Shown here piece by piece: positions 24,798-35,014 of a stretch of 44,095 bases of DNA. The translations under genes were made by a program, and so were the position numbers. Under the pieces are notes generated by a model. That model was not told the origin of the DNA. It saw nothing but the letters and a program-made list of their open reading frames with translations, and made no database searches. Origin of the DNA: Planctomycetota bacterium (GTDB taxonomy: Bacteria > Planctomycetota > UBA8108 > UBA1146 > JAJFFE01); contig JAJFFE010000025.1 in assembly GCA_021776775.1 (NCBI GenBank), positions 1 to 44,095 on the forward strand, given 5' to 3'. Within the stretch, counting starts at the first letter, position 1; every line of letters starts with the position of its first letter.

Positions 24798-24828
24798 GTG
24801 GGCGATCCCATAAAACGGGACCGCCCAC
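24798..24828 (-). terminator. Hairpin terminator after the CIA30 gene
   Basis: The arms GTGGGCGATCCC (24798-24809) and GGGACCGCCCAC (24817-24828) have a 7-nt AT-rich loop. On the plus strand there is one A-C mismatch, but in RNA made from the minus strand that position is a G-U pair, so all 12 positions pair. The stem is followed by TTATTCC. It ends the CIA30/ECF/FAS1 unit before the sigma-70 gene. Confidence 0.7.
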
Positions 24829-24848
24829 AAGCAAATGGGGGGTGTCTT

Positions 24849-25814
24849 TCAGAACGTTTGCGCTTGCGCCGCCTCGGAGTTTCCTCGGTACGCCTGAACC
24901 CAATCGATTTCGAGTCGAAACGGTTCCTCGTTCTTGTCACCAATCATGAATGACAACGATCGGATTTTCTCGCCGGCGATCGGCGGAGTCGGCAGCCGTC
25001 GTCCCATGATCGAATGCTGCAACGAGGCGAACGGGACGCGGATCTCCATCCACTCGTTTTTCTTGGTCTGGAAGTCGAATCGCCATGTGTTGATCTCCAT
25101 CCGCCGGTCGCTCGGTAGACAGCCCAACGAGTAGCGACGGCCGTCACCCTTCAACCGAATGAGTAGCCCGTCGAATCCCTCCAGGCCGAGGTTGCGAGCC
25201 GGCGATCGAACGGTGGCGAATCCACCGTTGTTCTCTAGCGACAGCGCCCCGCTGAAGAGGCCCGTGTCGTTCGCTGTGCGCTGGTAGGTCCCCTTAGAGA
25301 TGCCGCCCATGACATCGTCGTGGAGTTGACGCCACCGGGTGGTCCCCTTCGAGAAGTCGAACACCGTCATGTTCTTCGGTTCCTCAACCGTCTCGGCAGG
25401 AGTCTCGCCAAGGTCCTCAACTAGGTTCGCCCGTACCAGTTCGAGTGAGTGGCGAAACGCCCAAGCGCGCTGAACCGGCGTCGCGTCCACATCACTGGAC
25501 CGTTGACGCTGGACTTCGAAGCGCACCGCCTCGGAGAGTTCGACGTCGAGGATGAGAACGCTCTCGATCGCCAACTCGTAGATGGCCGAACACGCCTCAG
25601 GGTTACCGGAGTTAAACACTGCAACGCCGCGGGTCACGGCCAAGTCCAGGAGAGCAATCGCCCGACTCTGCCGAGTCGCGAGCTGGCTCGACGACGCCGC
25701 TGAGTCGCCTCCTGCCACGGCCGGCACGTTCGCGTCGCCCGCAGCCGCCTCTGAAACAGGAACACCTGAGACGGTGACCATGAAACTGGCGAAGATCATG
25801 ATGGTTAAGTACAC
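24849..25814 (-). CDS. Exported CIA30-domain protein
   Basis: 321 aa from GTG 25814, preceded by AAAGGTGG; an upstream TTG is less likely. The signal peptide is residues 1-24 or so. Residues about 40-130 are a helical region of unknown function with a conserved-looking NSGNPEACSAIYELAIESVL block. The C-terminal 175 residues are a CIA30/NADH:ubiquinone oxidoreductase intermediate-associated 30-type jelly roll: HDDVMGGISKGTY, SLENNGGFATVRS and a Trp-rich DFQTKKNEWMEIRVPF segment. In bacteria this fold appears in exported proteins of unknown role and is not evidence for complex I assembly. The start lies 10 bp inside the end of the ECF sigma gene, so the two are translationally coupled. Confidence 0.8.
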   Translation of the reverse strand: MYLTIMIFASFMVTVSGVPVSEAAAGDANVPAVAGGDSAASSSQLATRQSRAIALLDLAVTRGVAVFNSGNPEACSAIYELAIESVLILDVELSEAVRFEVQRQRSSDVDATPVQRAWAFRHSLELVRANLVEDLGETPAETVEEPKNMTVFDFSKGTTRWRQLHDDVMGGISKGTYQRTANDTGLFSGALSLENNGGFATVRSPARNLGLEGFDGLLIRLKGDGRRYSLGCLPSDRRMEINTWRFDFQTKKNEWMEIRVPFASLQHSIMGRRLPTPPIAGEKIRSLSFMIGDKNEEPFRLEIDWVQAYRGNSEAAQAQTF

Positions 25815-26488
25815 AGTGCCACCTTTCTCGAGCAAACGACCGACGGAGCGTTGAGTGCAGAGTTCCGAGTCTGTGCCCGTCGAGCCCGCGTTCGCGAACG
25901 ACGACTAGCCACCGATCCGGCGCTAGCCTCATTAGAGCGTCGCGTGGTCTCGACAATGCGTCTGACGTCGAGCAAACCACGCCGAATGTGCGTCTTCACC
26001 GTTCCGAGCGGGAGCCCCACCTGAACGGCGATCTCCGAGTGGGTCAGTCCGTGGCACACGGACAGTTCGAGGGCAACGCGTTGCTCGGGGCGCAGAAGAG
26101 CGATGAAGCGCGTGAGGTCGCCGGCTTCGTCTTCGCACTCGAGGCGCTCGAACACGGAGTCCGTCTGCGACGCCGGCTCCGTCGTGCCCGGCTCGATCGC
26201 CGTCGTCGATATCTCACGACCCTTCTTGCGAAGTCGATCGATACAACGCCGACGGCTGATCGTGGAGACAAAGGTCGACTCGGCACCGAGGGCCGCGTCG
26301 AAGCGCTTGGCGTGCTTCCACAGATCGAGAAAGATCTCCTGAACGGCGTCTTCGACATCTTCATGCCGACCCACCATGCGTCGGGCGATCGACCACACGA
26401 GACCGCCGAACTGATCCATGCATTCGCTCAGAGCGTCAGGATCTCCGGCCGCGACTCGCTGAAGGACTGAAGGGGTCTCGATCTTCAT
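25805..26488 (-). CDS. ECF sigma factor without an adjacent anti-sigma gene
   Basis: 227 aa from ATG 26488. Residues about 10-75 are sigma region 2 (LVWSIARRMVGRHEDVEDAVQEIFLDLW). The HTH of region 4 is about 130-180 (HGLTHSEIAVQVGLPLGTVKTHIRRGLL). A basic, Arg-rich tail of about 45 residues follows and is unusual for ECF factors. The gene lies between a FAS1 lipoprotein gene (upstream) and the CIA30 gene, which overlaps its end. In mycobacteria the ECF factor SigK and its anti-sigma RskA control FAS1 proteins; here the FAS1 neighbour is present but no RskA-like gene is visible. The tail or another locus may supply control (inference). Confidence 0.82.
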   Translation of the reverse strand: MKIETPSVLQRVAAGDPDALSECMDQFGGLVWSIARRMVGRHEDVEDAVQEIFLDLWKHAKRFDAALGAESTFVSTISRRRCIDRLRKKGREISTTAIEPGTTEPASQTDSVFERLECEDEAGDLTRFIALLRPEQRVALELSVCHGLTHSEIAVQVGLPLGTVKTHIRRGLLDVRRIVETTRRSNEASAGSVASRRSRTRARRAQTRNSALNAPSVVCSRKVALCT

Positions 26489-26522
26489 AGCAGGCTCTTT
26501 CACTTCGAGGATCGTGTTGCCA

Positions 26523-26544
26523 GCCCGGCGCTGGTGCGCCGGGC
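26523..26544 (-). promoter_or_regulatory. Hairpin between FAS1 and ECF sigma genes
   Basis: A perfect 9-bp GC-rich stem (GCCCGGCGC 26523-26531, GCGCCGGGC 26536-26544) with a TGGT loop lies between the FAS1 stop (26558) and the ECF start (26488). There is no T-run after it on the minus strand, so it is more likely an RNA-stability or attenuation hairpin that lets FAS1 exceed the sigma factor in level. Confidence 0.5.
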
Positions 26545-26557
26545 AATCCAATAGCGA

Positions 26558-27076
26558 CTAGCTCTTGGGGAGGAGAACCGTGTCGACGACGTGAATGATT
26601 CCGTTGGCGCATTCGATGTCCGCCTGCACAACCCGCGCGTCGTTGATCATCACCGTGCTTCCGTCGACTCGAATGTCGACCGACTGACCACCGAGGGTCT
26701 TCGCATTCGGCAGGCCGACGACCGTGGCTGCGTCCACACGACCGGGAACGACGTGGTAGGTGAGAATCTGAGTCAGCTGCTCTTTGTTCTCGGGCTTTAG
26801 CAGGCTGTCGATGGTCCCCGCCGGAAGCTTCGCAAACGCGTCGTCCGTCGGCGCGAACACGGTGAACGGTCCGGTGCCGGACAGCGCTTCGACCAAGTCC
26901 GCGGACTTGAGGGCGGCGACAAGGGTGGTGAACGTCTTCGCCGTGGTCGCGGTCTGCACGATCGTCTGCGACGACGCCGCCGATTCGGCTTTGCGCATCG
27001 AGCAGCAACAGCCCGACGCGAGGGTAGCGACCGCGAAGAGGGCGAGCAGTGAAGTAAGGGTTTTGATCGGGCGCAT
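26558..27076 (-). CDS. Fasciclin-domain (FAS1) lipoprotein
   Basis: 172 aa. The lipobox ASGC puts the lipid on Cys23, in an unusual run of three cysteines (23-25). The FAS1 domain occupies residues about 38-172, with the two conserved blocks: [20 protein letters not shown] followed by [15 protein letters not shown] (H1) and TYHVVPGR, then [14 protein letters not shown] (H2). FAS1 proteins are adhesion or surface proteins and in mycobacteria are targets of an ECF sigma factor. GGAG lies 7 nt before the ATG. It heads the minus-strand unit with ECF sigma and CIA30. Confidence 0.9.
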   Translation of the reverse strand: MRPIKTLTSLLALFAVATLASGCCCSMRKAESAASSQTIVQTATTAKTFTTLVAALKSADLVEALSGTGPFTVFAPTDDAFAKLPAGTIDSLLKPENKEQLTQILTYHVVPGRVDAATVVGLPNAKTLGGQSVDIRVDGSTVMINDARVVQADIECANGIIHVVDTVLLPKS

Positions 27077-27647
27077 GGTTCGACTCCGTCTTTTCCGTCT
27101 GTTCCGTCCGGGCTCTCAGTCGTCCCGGCTCGAATTGAAGTTCGCTCTTCAACTGCGAAGAGATTCACCCAATCGTTCAAAACAGTCAACCATCGCGTCG
27201 GAAATCGTGCACCTTCACTGGAGGAAATTCGGGAGTTCCAGTCGCAGTGTGGGTGACGAACACTGCGCAAACAACTCACTAAGCTTACTTTACGACGACA
27301 ACCTCGCTTGGATAGCTGTCAGATCCGGTCGCCGACAAATCGTCCAAAACACTCGCCGTGTCGCCGAGAATCGATCACCGGATGAGGATTCGGACATGTC
27401 CGTTCTCGGCTGTGGCGCGCCGGGGCCGGCTGGAGACTCTCCAGTCAATTGGCAGCGCAGCGGGCGACCGCGGGGCAAGCGACCCTCGGCGGTCGCCGAC
27501 CGGACTAGCTCCTGTGGGTGTGGCTGCGAGGGAAGGGGGTGCGACTGATCCAGCGTGGTTTGTTGCGTGGCTGGGACTCAGAGTGTGAACGTCTTCAGCA
27601 GCGCCGGCTGCGCTGCGCCGTTCAAAAGTAGGGATCGATACGAACTC
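27077..27647. other. Intergenic region between photolyase and FAS1 operon
   Basis: 571 bp with no convincing gene; open frames on the plus strand here have no domain. It holds the promoter region of the FAS1-ECF-CIA30 unit. A perfect dyad TTGAAG-N6-CTTCAA is at 27135-27152, about 60 bp upstream of the FAS1 start. A minus-strand GGAACT (about 27234-27239) could be an ECF-type -35, but I could not pair it with a -10. Nothing else stands out in 27300-27640. Confidence 0.5.
27135..27152. promoter_or_regulatory. Dyad TTGAAG-N6-CTTCAA upstream of FAS1
   Basis: Perfect 6-bp arms (27135-27140 and 27147-27152) sit about 60 bp upstream of the FAS1 ATG in the presumed leader/promoter region of the operon. 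This is a candidate binding site or leader hairpin, with no independent support. Confidence 0.3.
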
Positions 27648-29099
27648 TCAGGAGGTGTAGCGGCGCACGTAACCGCGAACCGATAACTTGCGCGCCGCGT
27701 TCTCGGAACTCATGTAGCGAATCTTACCGAAGATCGGTCGCTCTGGACCCCACGCGCGATCGTAGAGGCCGAGCACCCACAGGATGCCGCTGTAGCTGTT
27801 GGGATTTCGCCCGTCGAGCGCGAACCGGTTGTTCAGTTCGACCATGACCGCGAGCGCCTCTCGTGGACTCTTGGTCCACTCGAGAATCTTCTTCCCCCAC
27901 AACATGCGGAGGTAGTTGTGAATGACTCCTTCGCGCACCAACTGGTTCTGCGCAGCGTTCCACAACGAGTCGTGAGTCTGCGCCGCGGCAAACTCGCTGA
28001 GGGAATACGTGTATTCGCGACGGTCGCGCGCGTGCTCTTCGAGCGTGGTCAACGCCCAGGGCGGAAGTGTTTCGTACTGATCGTAGTTCGCGAGGTGGGC
28101 GCAGCGGTTGTACCCGAGCTCCCGCCACGTCACGATTTGGTCGAGGAACCCCTCGGTAGCCTCGCTCAGCCCCCACCAACCGGTGCGCTTGCCGTTCGTC
28201 TCCGGCGACAGGTGGTCCGGCGACCACTCTTCCCGACGGAGCACTCCCTCCAAGACTTCGTGACTCGAGAGATGCCCAAAGTGAAGATAGGGCGACAACC
28301 CGCTCGTCACCTCGGCTTCGGGTTGATTTCGTTCGGCGTATTGAGCGATCCGCTCTTTGGTGAACCGCTTCAGCGCTTGGCGCGCCGCCTTGCTACCGCC
28401 CGCCACGGGGGCGACGGTCACGGTGTGATCGATAGGCAGCTGTTCGATTCCACCACCTGCAAGCGTCGCAGCGTCGGCTGGCGTCCAACGCTTGGTAACG
28501 TCGCGCGGCAGCGCCACTGGCGATCGCTTCGCGCCGGAGAACGGTCGCGCGCGAGGGTAGTGCTCCAGGTGTTCGGGAAGCTGCTTCTGCAGGAAGCGTC
28601 GAAAGCTGTACGCGGTCGGAAAGACGCGGTCGGTGGCCCGCATGGGAAAGACGCCGTTGGAGTCGATCGCCTCGACCATCACCGGAAGAGCTGCTGCCGC
28701 CTTCTCGACCATTCGCGGCAGAAAGAACGCGGGGAAGTCGTCCGTCACCACGGCGCACGCCCGGCCGGCGAGCGCCGCGAGCAGCCCACCTCCCGCGCCG
28801 ACCGACGGCTCGACGTATGGATAGTACGCAACACCCGCGGAAGCGAAATCGGCCGCGTTGTCGCGCATGCCGTCGATCACGAATTGGTGGAATCGATCAC
28901 TCGCCCACGGATAGTCGACCCGAAGCGCCTCGAAAACTAGCAAAGGACGCTCGTATCGACGAGACAACTCGAGAGCACGATCGATCGCGAAATTGTGTCG
29001 CGGCCGGCGAGCCGACGTCATCCAGTACAAGACATACTTGGCATCGGCACGGTCTGGCGATTGGTTCAGCAGCTTGATTCTGTCTGTCGGAACGGACAC
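27648..29099 (-). CDS. phr: Class II CPD photolyase
   Basis: 483 aa from GTG 29099, chosen because GGAAGGAGGAG lies just upstream and because the product then starts as class II photolyases do (RIKLLNQ...YVLYWMTSARR). It repairs cyclobutane pyrimidine dimers using FADH- and blue/near-UV light. Family marks seen: the N-terminal alpha/beta antenna domain to about residue 130; SGLSPYLHFG; the FAD-binding region with FLDQIVTWRELGYN, LPPWALTTLEEHARD and AQTHDSLWNAAQNQLV; and RNPNSYSGILWVLGLYDRAWGPER, typical of class II rather than class I enzymes. Length is normal. It diverges from ybgA, echoing the ybgA-phr adjacency in E. coli, and lies beside the B12-type regulator/sigma cluster. Likely light- or UV-responsive. 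Confidence 0.95.
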   Translation of the reverse strand: MSVPTDRIKLLNQSPDRADAKYVLYWMTSARRPRHNFAIDRALELSRRYERPLLVFEALRVDYPWASDRFHQFVIDGMRDNAADFASAGVAYYPYVEPSVGAGGGLLAALAGRACAVVTDDFPAFFLPRMVEKAAAALPVMVEAIDSNGVFPMRATDRVFPTAYSFRRFLQKQLPEHLEHYPRARPFSGAKRSPVALPRDVTKRWTPADAATLAGGGIEQLPIDHTVTVAPVAGGSKAARQALKRFTKERIAQYAERNQPEAEVTSGLSPYLHFGHLSSHEVLEGVLRREEWSPDHLSPETNGKRTGWWGLSEATEGFLDQIVTWRELGYNRCAHLANYDQYETLPPWALTTLEEHARDRREYTYSLSEFAAAQTHDSLWNAAQNQLVREGVIHNYLRMLWGKKILEWTKSPREALAVMVELNNRFALDGRNPNSYSGILWVLGLYDRAWGPERPIFGKIRYMSSENAARKLSVRGYVRRYTS

Positions 29100-29102
29100 C
29101 GA

Positions 29103-29113
29103 CTCCTCCTTCC
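29103..29113 (-). promoter_or_regulatory. SD site of the photolyase gene, decides the GTG start
   Basis: The minus strand reads GGAAGGAGGAG; AAGGAGG ends 5 nt before GTG 29099. The alternative ATG at 29147 lies upstream of this site and would add 16 residues not typical of the family. Confidence 0.7.
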
Positions 29114-29149
29114 CCGAGAAGCTAAGAGTTTCGCCAATCGACTGCATGT

Positions 29150-29180
29150 GGATTCAGAATTCGTCGGTGAATCCGGACAA
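29150..29180 (-). promoter_or_regulatory. Possible promoter/operator for the photolyase gene
   Basis: On the minus strand TTGTCC (29180-29175) is followed at 17 bp by CTGAAT (29157-29152), a weak sigma-70-type pair. A perfect dyad GGATTCA-N11-TGAATCC (29150-29156 and 29168-29174) covers the spacer and the -10 element. A repressor bound here would block the promoter, as expected for a dark-repressed photolyase. The promoter match is weak. Confidence 0.35.
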
Positions 29181-29301
29181 GTAGTATGACCGAAGAGTAA
29201 TGAGGCTCATACTCCCGGCCACGTCTCCTCGCACGCCACAGCCGACAAGCAACGAACTGCCCCTGAGACGAATTGGCAGTCGTCAAGGAAACGAAGTGAC
29301 T

Positions 29302-30258
29302 ATGGATGCTATGAACGAAGTCAGGGTCGGGATTTCTGCATGCTTGGTCGGGGAACCGGTTCGGTTCGACGGCGGCCACAAGCGCGACAACTTCATCAAT
29401 ACAACGCTCGCAGAGTTCGTTTCGTTCGTCCCCGTCTGCCCCGAGATCGACATTGGCCTCGGCACTCCTCGAGAAGCGTTGCGACTCTCGCGGGAAGAGT
29501 CTGGGGTTAGCCTCGTCGGGGTCAAGAGCGGGACCGACCTGACTCGTCGCATGACGACATACTCTCGCCGACAGGCTCGGAAGCTCGGAACGCTCAACCT
29601 CAGCGGGTACATCCTCAAAGCCGCCTCGCCGAGTTGCGGCATGGAGCGAGTCCGCATCTACGACCAGAATGGAAGCCCCACGAAGAACGGTGTCGGCCTC
29701 TTTGCGCAGGCTCTGATGGAGAAGCTGCCCAATCTGCCCGTGGAAGAAGAGGGACGTTTGAATGACGCTCGATTGCGAGAGAACTTCTTCGAGCGCATTT
29801 TCGCCTATCGGCGGCTGACCACGTTCTTCGCTTCCCGTTGGAGTGTTGGTGGATTGGTTCGCTTCCACACCGCGGAGAAGATGCTCGCCCTCTCTCATGA
29901 CCGCGCCGGGTATGCAATTCTGGGAAAGCTCGTCGCGACCGCCAAGGGTGCGAACCGAAAAGAACTCGCCGACGCGTACCAATCGACATTCATGAGCACT
30001 CTGAAAAAGATTGCCACGACGCGAAAACATACCAACGTTTTGCAGCACATGATCGGGCACCTTCGCAAACTCCTCGACACCACGGATCGGCAAGAGTTGG
30101 TCGATCTTATCGAGGACTACCGGTTGGGGCTGGTGCCATTGATCGTTCCTGTCTCTCTCATACGGCACCATGTACGGCGGCAAGACGTCAGCTACTTGGC
30201 CGGCCAAACGTACCTGGAGCCTCACCCGAAAGAACTCATGCTCCGCAACCACGTTTGA
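29302..30258 (+). CDS. ybgA: YbgA-type DUF523-DUF1722 protein
   Basis: 318 aa from ATG 29302 (ATG 29311 also possible). The N-terminal DUF523 domain (to about residue 155) has VGISACLVGEPVRFDGGHKR, VCPEIDIGLGTPRE and AASPSCG. The C-terminal DUF1722 domain (about 190-310) has the RLTTFFASRW and FHTAEKMLALSHD pattern and a QHMIGHL block. YbgA proteins are encoded next to photolyase genes in many bacteria, including E. coli, and are thought to act with DNA-repair or tRNA-thiolation-like chemistry; the exact reaction is not settled. The conserved Cys residues (SACL, VCPE, PSCG) suggest redox or metal chemistry. Divergent from phr and 43 bp before the VOC-DCC gene, with which it may form an operon. 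Confidence 0.88.
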   Translation: MDAMNEVRVGISACLVGEPVRFDGGHKRDNFINTTLAEFVSFVPVCPEIDIGLGTPREALRLSREESGVSLVGVKSGTDLTRRMTTYSRRQARKLGTLNLSGYILKAASPSCGMERVRIYDQNGSPTKNGVGLFAQALMEKLPNLPVEEEGRLNDARLRENFFERIFAYRRLTTFFASRWSVGGLVRFHTAEKMLALSHDRAGYAILGKLVATAKGANRKELADAYQSTFMSTLKKIATTRKHTNVLQHMIGHLRKLLDTTDRQELVDLIEDYRLGLVPLIVPVSLIRHHVRRQDVSYLAGQTYLEPHPKELMLRNHV

Positions 30259-30301
30259 TGGGTATCGCTCCTCCGACGGATCGACGACGAAAAGTAAGAC
30301 C

Positions 30302-31036
30302 ATGAAAGAGACCAAGGACAGAGTTCACCACGTTGCGCTCCCCGTCCACGACATCGAGACGGCCATCCGTTGGTACACCGACCGATTTGAGTGTGAGGTC
30401 GCGTACCACGACGCAACGTGGGCTTTGATCTCGTTCGACAACATCTCTATCGCATTGGTAACCCCCGGGGAGCACCCGCCTCATATTGCGATCGAACGTA
30501 ACGATGCCGAGAGCTTCGGCTCGCTCACCCCGCACCGAGACGGCAGTCGCTCGGTCTACTTGGACGACCCCGCCGGCAACGCGGTCGAAGTGATCAACAT
30601 GCAAGACGCCCACTCGACTCTAGAAGTGTTCATCGATCGCGGGTGCCCGCTCTGCCGTCGCGAAGTCGACTTCATTCAGCGACGCCCGGCGTCCGAACGC
30701 ATTGAGTTCATCGACATCAGCGCGGTCGACTTCGATGCCTCGACTCTCGACAAGACACAGGCCGAGTTGATGGCTCAGATCCACGGGCGCGTCGGCGACA
30801 CGTGGATCTCCGGTCCCGAGGTTTTCCGTCGGATCTACGACATCCTCGGCTATCGACGCTCGGTGCGCTTCACTCGACTGCCTTTGATTCGCCAACTCGT
30901 CGGCGCCGCTTACGCGGTCTTCGCCTTCGCTCGTCCGTACCTTCCAGGTCGCCACACCCCGGATCCGAAAACGAAAGCGGCTCCGGTAGAGGCGCTCGAC
31001 GACGTCAGTGCGGCCCGGCCCGAACCACTCGACTAA
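30302..31036 (+). CDS. VOC (glyoxalase-like) domain fused to DCC thiol-disulfide oxidoreductase
   Basis: 244 aa from ATG 30302. Residues 1-105 are a vicinal-oxygen-chelate half domain (VHHVALPVHDIETAIRWYTD; AGNAVEVIN) with possible metal ligands His10, His61 and Glu96; these are often found as dimers. Residues about 106-200 are a DCC/YuxK-type (DUF393) domain with the signature DRGCPLCRRE, CxxC = Cys115/Cys118, and the FRRIYDILGYRRSVRF segment of this family; the last 40 residues are Pro/Ala-rich. DCC proteins are small thiol-disulfide proteins of unsettled function. The fusion is unusual. The likely role is redox or detoxification in the cluster (inference). It follows ybgA by 43 bp on the same strand. 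Confidence 0.85.
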   Translation: MKETKDRVHHVALPVHDIETAIRWYTDRFECEVAYHDATWALISFDNISIALVTPGEHPPHIAIERNDAESFGSLTPHRDGSRSVYLDDPAGNAVEVINMQDAHSTLEVFIDRGCPLCRREVDFIQRRPASERIEFIDISAVDFDASTLDKTQAELMAQIHGRVGDTWISGPEVFRRIYDILGYRRSVRFTRLPLIRQLVGAAYAVFAFARPYLPGRHTPDPKTKAAPVEALDDVSAARPEPLD

Positions 31037-31306
31037 TCCGTTGTAGTGCGGCCACAAAGTAGAGCGCGGTCGGGACATCCGATTGGTCACTCCAACCGGC
31101 GATCCAATGAAATGCACATGCATTGCATTCGACGCGGACACGCCTGGCTCTTATCATCCTCGCAGAGCGATCGCGGATTGCGCATGATGGGGCCAATACC
31201 CCGATGGGTAGGCTACCTACGCTGACGATGATCCGTTGTGTTGGGTCGCGGGGATCGATCACCTGTATGAGCACATCACGCTGACGTGCAATAGGATCGG
31301 AACATT
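31037..31306. other. Intergenic region upstream of the two-component trio
   Basis: 270 bp with no credible gene. It contains a perfect dyad AATGCA-CA-TGCATT (31111-31124), a GGGG-CCAATA-CCCC hairpin-like stretch near 31190, and a 9-bp direct repeat ACGCTGACG at 31218-31226 and 31277-31285. Any of these might regulate the response-regulator operon. No clear -35/-10 pair was found. Confidence 0.5.
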
Positions 31307-31666
31307 GTGGGCACCCGAATACTTCTCGTAGATGACAATCAAGCCATCCGCAAACTCCTCGTTTCTATGGCGGAGTCGGCGGGAATGGAGTGGAGCGTGG
31401 CGGCCGATGGCCGCGAAGCGTTACGACTTCTCGCCGTCGAACGGTTTGACGTCATCGTCTGCGATCTTGTCATGCCCGAAGTCGACGGACTCGAAGTATT
31501 GATCACGGTTCGGTCCAACTACCCGACCCTGAAGTTCATCGGTATCACCGGCCATTCTGAACTCTACGGAGACTCGGCGCTAGGACTCGGAGCGCATACT
31601 GTTCTGTCGAAACCGTTCCCACGCGAAGCACTACACTCAGCCGTATCCGATCTTCTCTCCGCGTAG
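31307..31666 (+). CDS. CheY-like single-domain response regulator
   Basis: 119 aa from GTG 31307. The receiver domain is complete: acidic pair Asp9/Asp10, phospho-acceptor Asp53 in VIVCDLVMPE, Thr81 in GITGH and Lys102 in LSKPF. No output domain is attached, so it works by protein contact, probably with the hybrid kinase encoded 96 bp downstream. It heads the trio RR-kinase-NarL regulator. Confidence 0.9.
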   Translation: MGTRILLVDDNQAIRKLLVSMAESAGMEWSVAADGREALRLLAVERFDVIVCDLVMPEVDGLEVLITVRSNYPTLKFIGITGHSELYGDSALGLGAHTVLSKPFPREALHSAVSDLLSA

Positions 31667-31761
31667 CAAAACGATAACCTGCCACCACCCTACTAACTCT
31701 CAATCCCCTCTCCGACAAATTCGATCGCGAGTTGCCCCAAGCGATCACAGGGAGAAATTCA

Positions 31762-34337
<2,576 letters not shown>

Positions 34338-34341
<4 letters not shown>

Positions 34342-34994
34342 TAAGCCCAATCCGAGTCCTACTCGTGGACGACCACGAAATGGTACGTCAGTCTCTCTCC
34401 GCGCTTTTGGAGTCGCGGGGATTGTGCGAGGTGGTGGGCGATGTCGGCGACGGGGAAGCGGCGATCCGAAGCGCCGTCGAACTGAACCCTGATGTGGTCG
34501 TGCTCGACGTCGACATGCCTGGGATGCTGAGCTTCGACGCCGCTGAGCGTATCGGCCAGTTGGTCCCGAAGGCTAGAATTGTCTTCCTGAGCGCGTTCTG
34601 CCACGACCACTACATCGAGCGGGCTCTCGGTGTGCAAGCTCGCGGATACCTGACCAAAACCCAGCCGACTGAGGTCATCACTGAAGCGATCCGCCTAGTC
34701 GCCAACGGCCGCACCTACTTCTCCGAAGATGTTCGAAGCCGCCTGCTGTTCGACAGCGGCGGGCTGCGCTTGAAACCGACTCGGCCGACGCTCCTCTCTA
34801 GCTTGTCCGCTCGCGAACTCGACGTTTTGACTCACATCGCCGGCGGGCTCTCCAAAAAAGAGATCGCCGCGACACTGTCTATCAGCGTCAAGACGGTGAA
34901 CGGTCACGCAGAGCGGTTGATGGCCAAGCTCAAGATCAACGATCGGGTTCGGCTGACACGGTTCGCAATCCGTGAGGGGCTCGTCCAACCGTAG
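34338..34994 (+). CDS. NarL/FixJ-type response regulator
   Basis: 218 aa. The receiver (residues 1-120) has acidic Asp11/Asp12, phospho-acceptor Asp57 (VVVLDVDMPG) and Lys107 (GYLTKTQ). The LuxR-type HTH is about 155-200 (LSARELDVLTHIAGGLSKKE, then a recognition helix in SVKTVNGHAERL). Activated by phosphorylation, presumably from the overlapping hybrid kinase, it should bind DNA as a dimer. ATGA overlap with the kinase stop indicates coupled translation. Targets unknown. Confidence 0.92.
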
Positions 34995-35014
34995 CAATCT
35001 GCCACGGGGCTTTG

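Noticed and set aside
24849..25814. CIA30 protein as a respiratory complex I assembly factor
   Set aside because: Only the domain name suggests it; the protein is exported and no complex I gene is in the window.
26784..27548. Plus-strand open frame across the FAS1 gene and the gap upstream
   Set aside because: No SD, no domain, and it runs antisense through a clear FAS1 lipoprotein.
29122..30315. Minus-strand open frame opposite ybgA
   Set aside because: Antisense of a well-supported YbgA gene; the high GC content makes long mirror frames common here.
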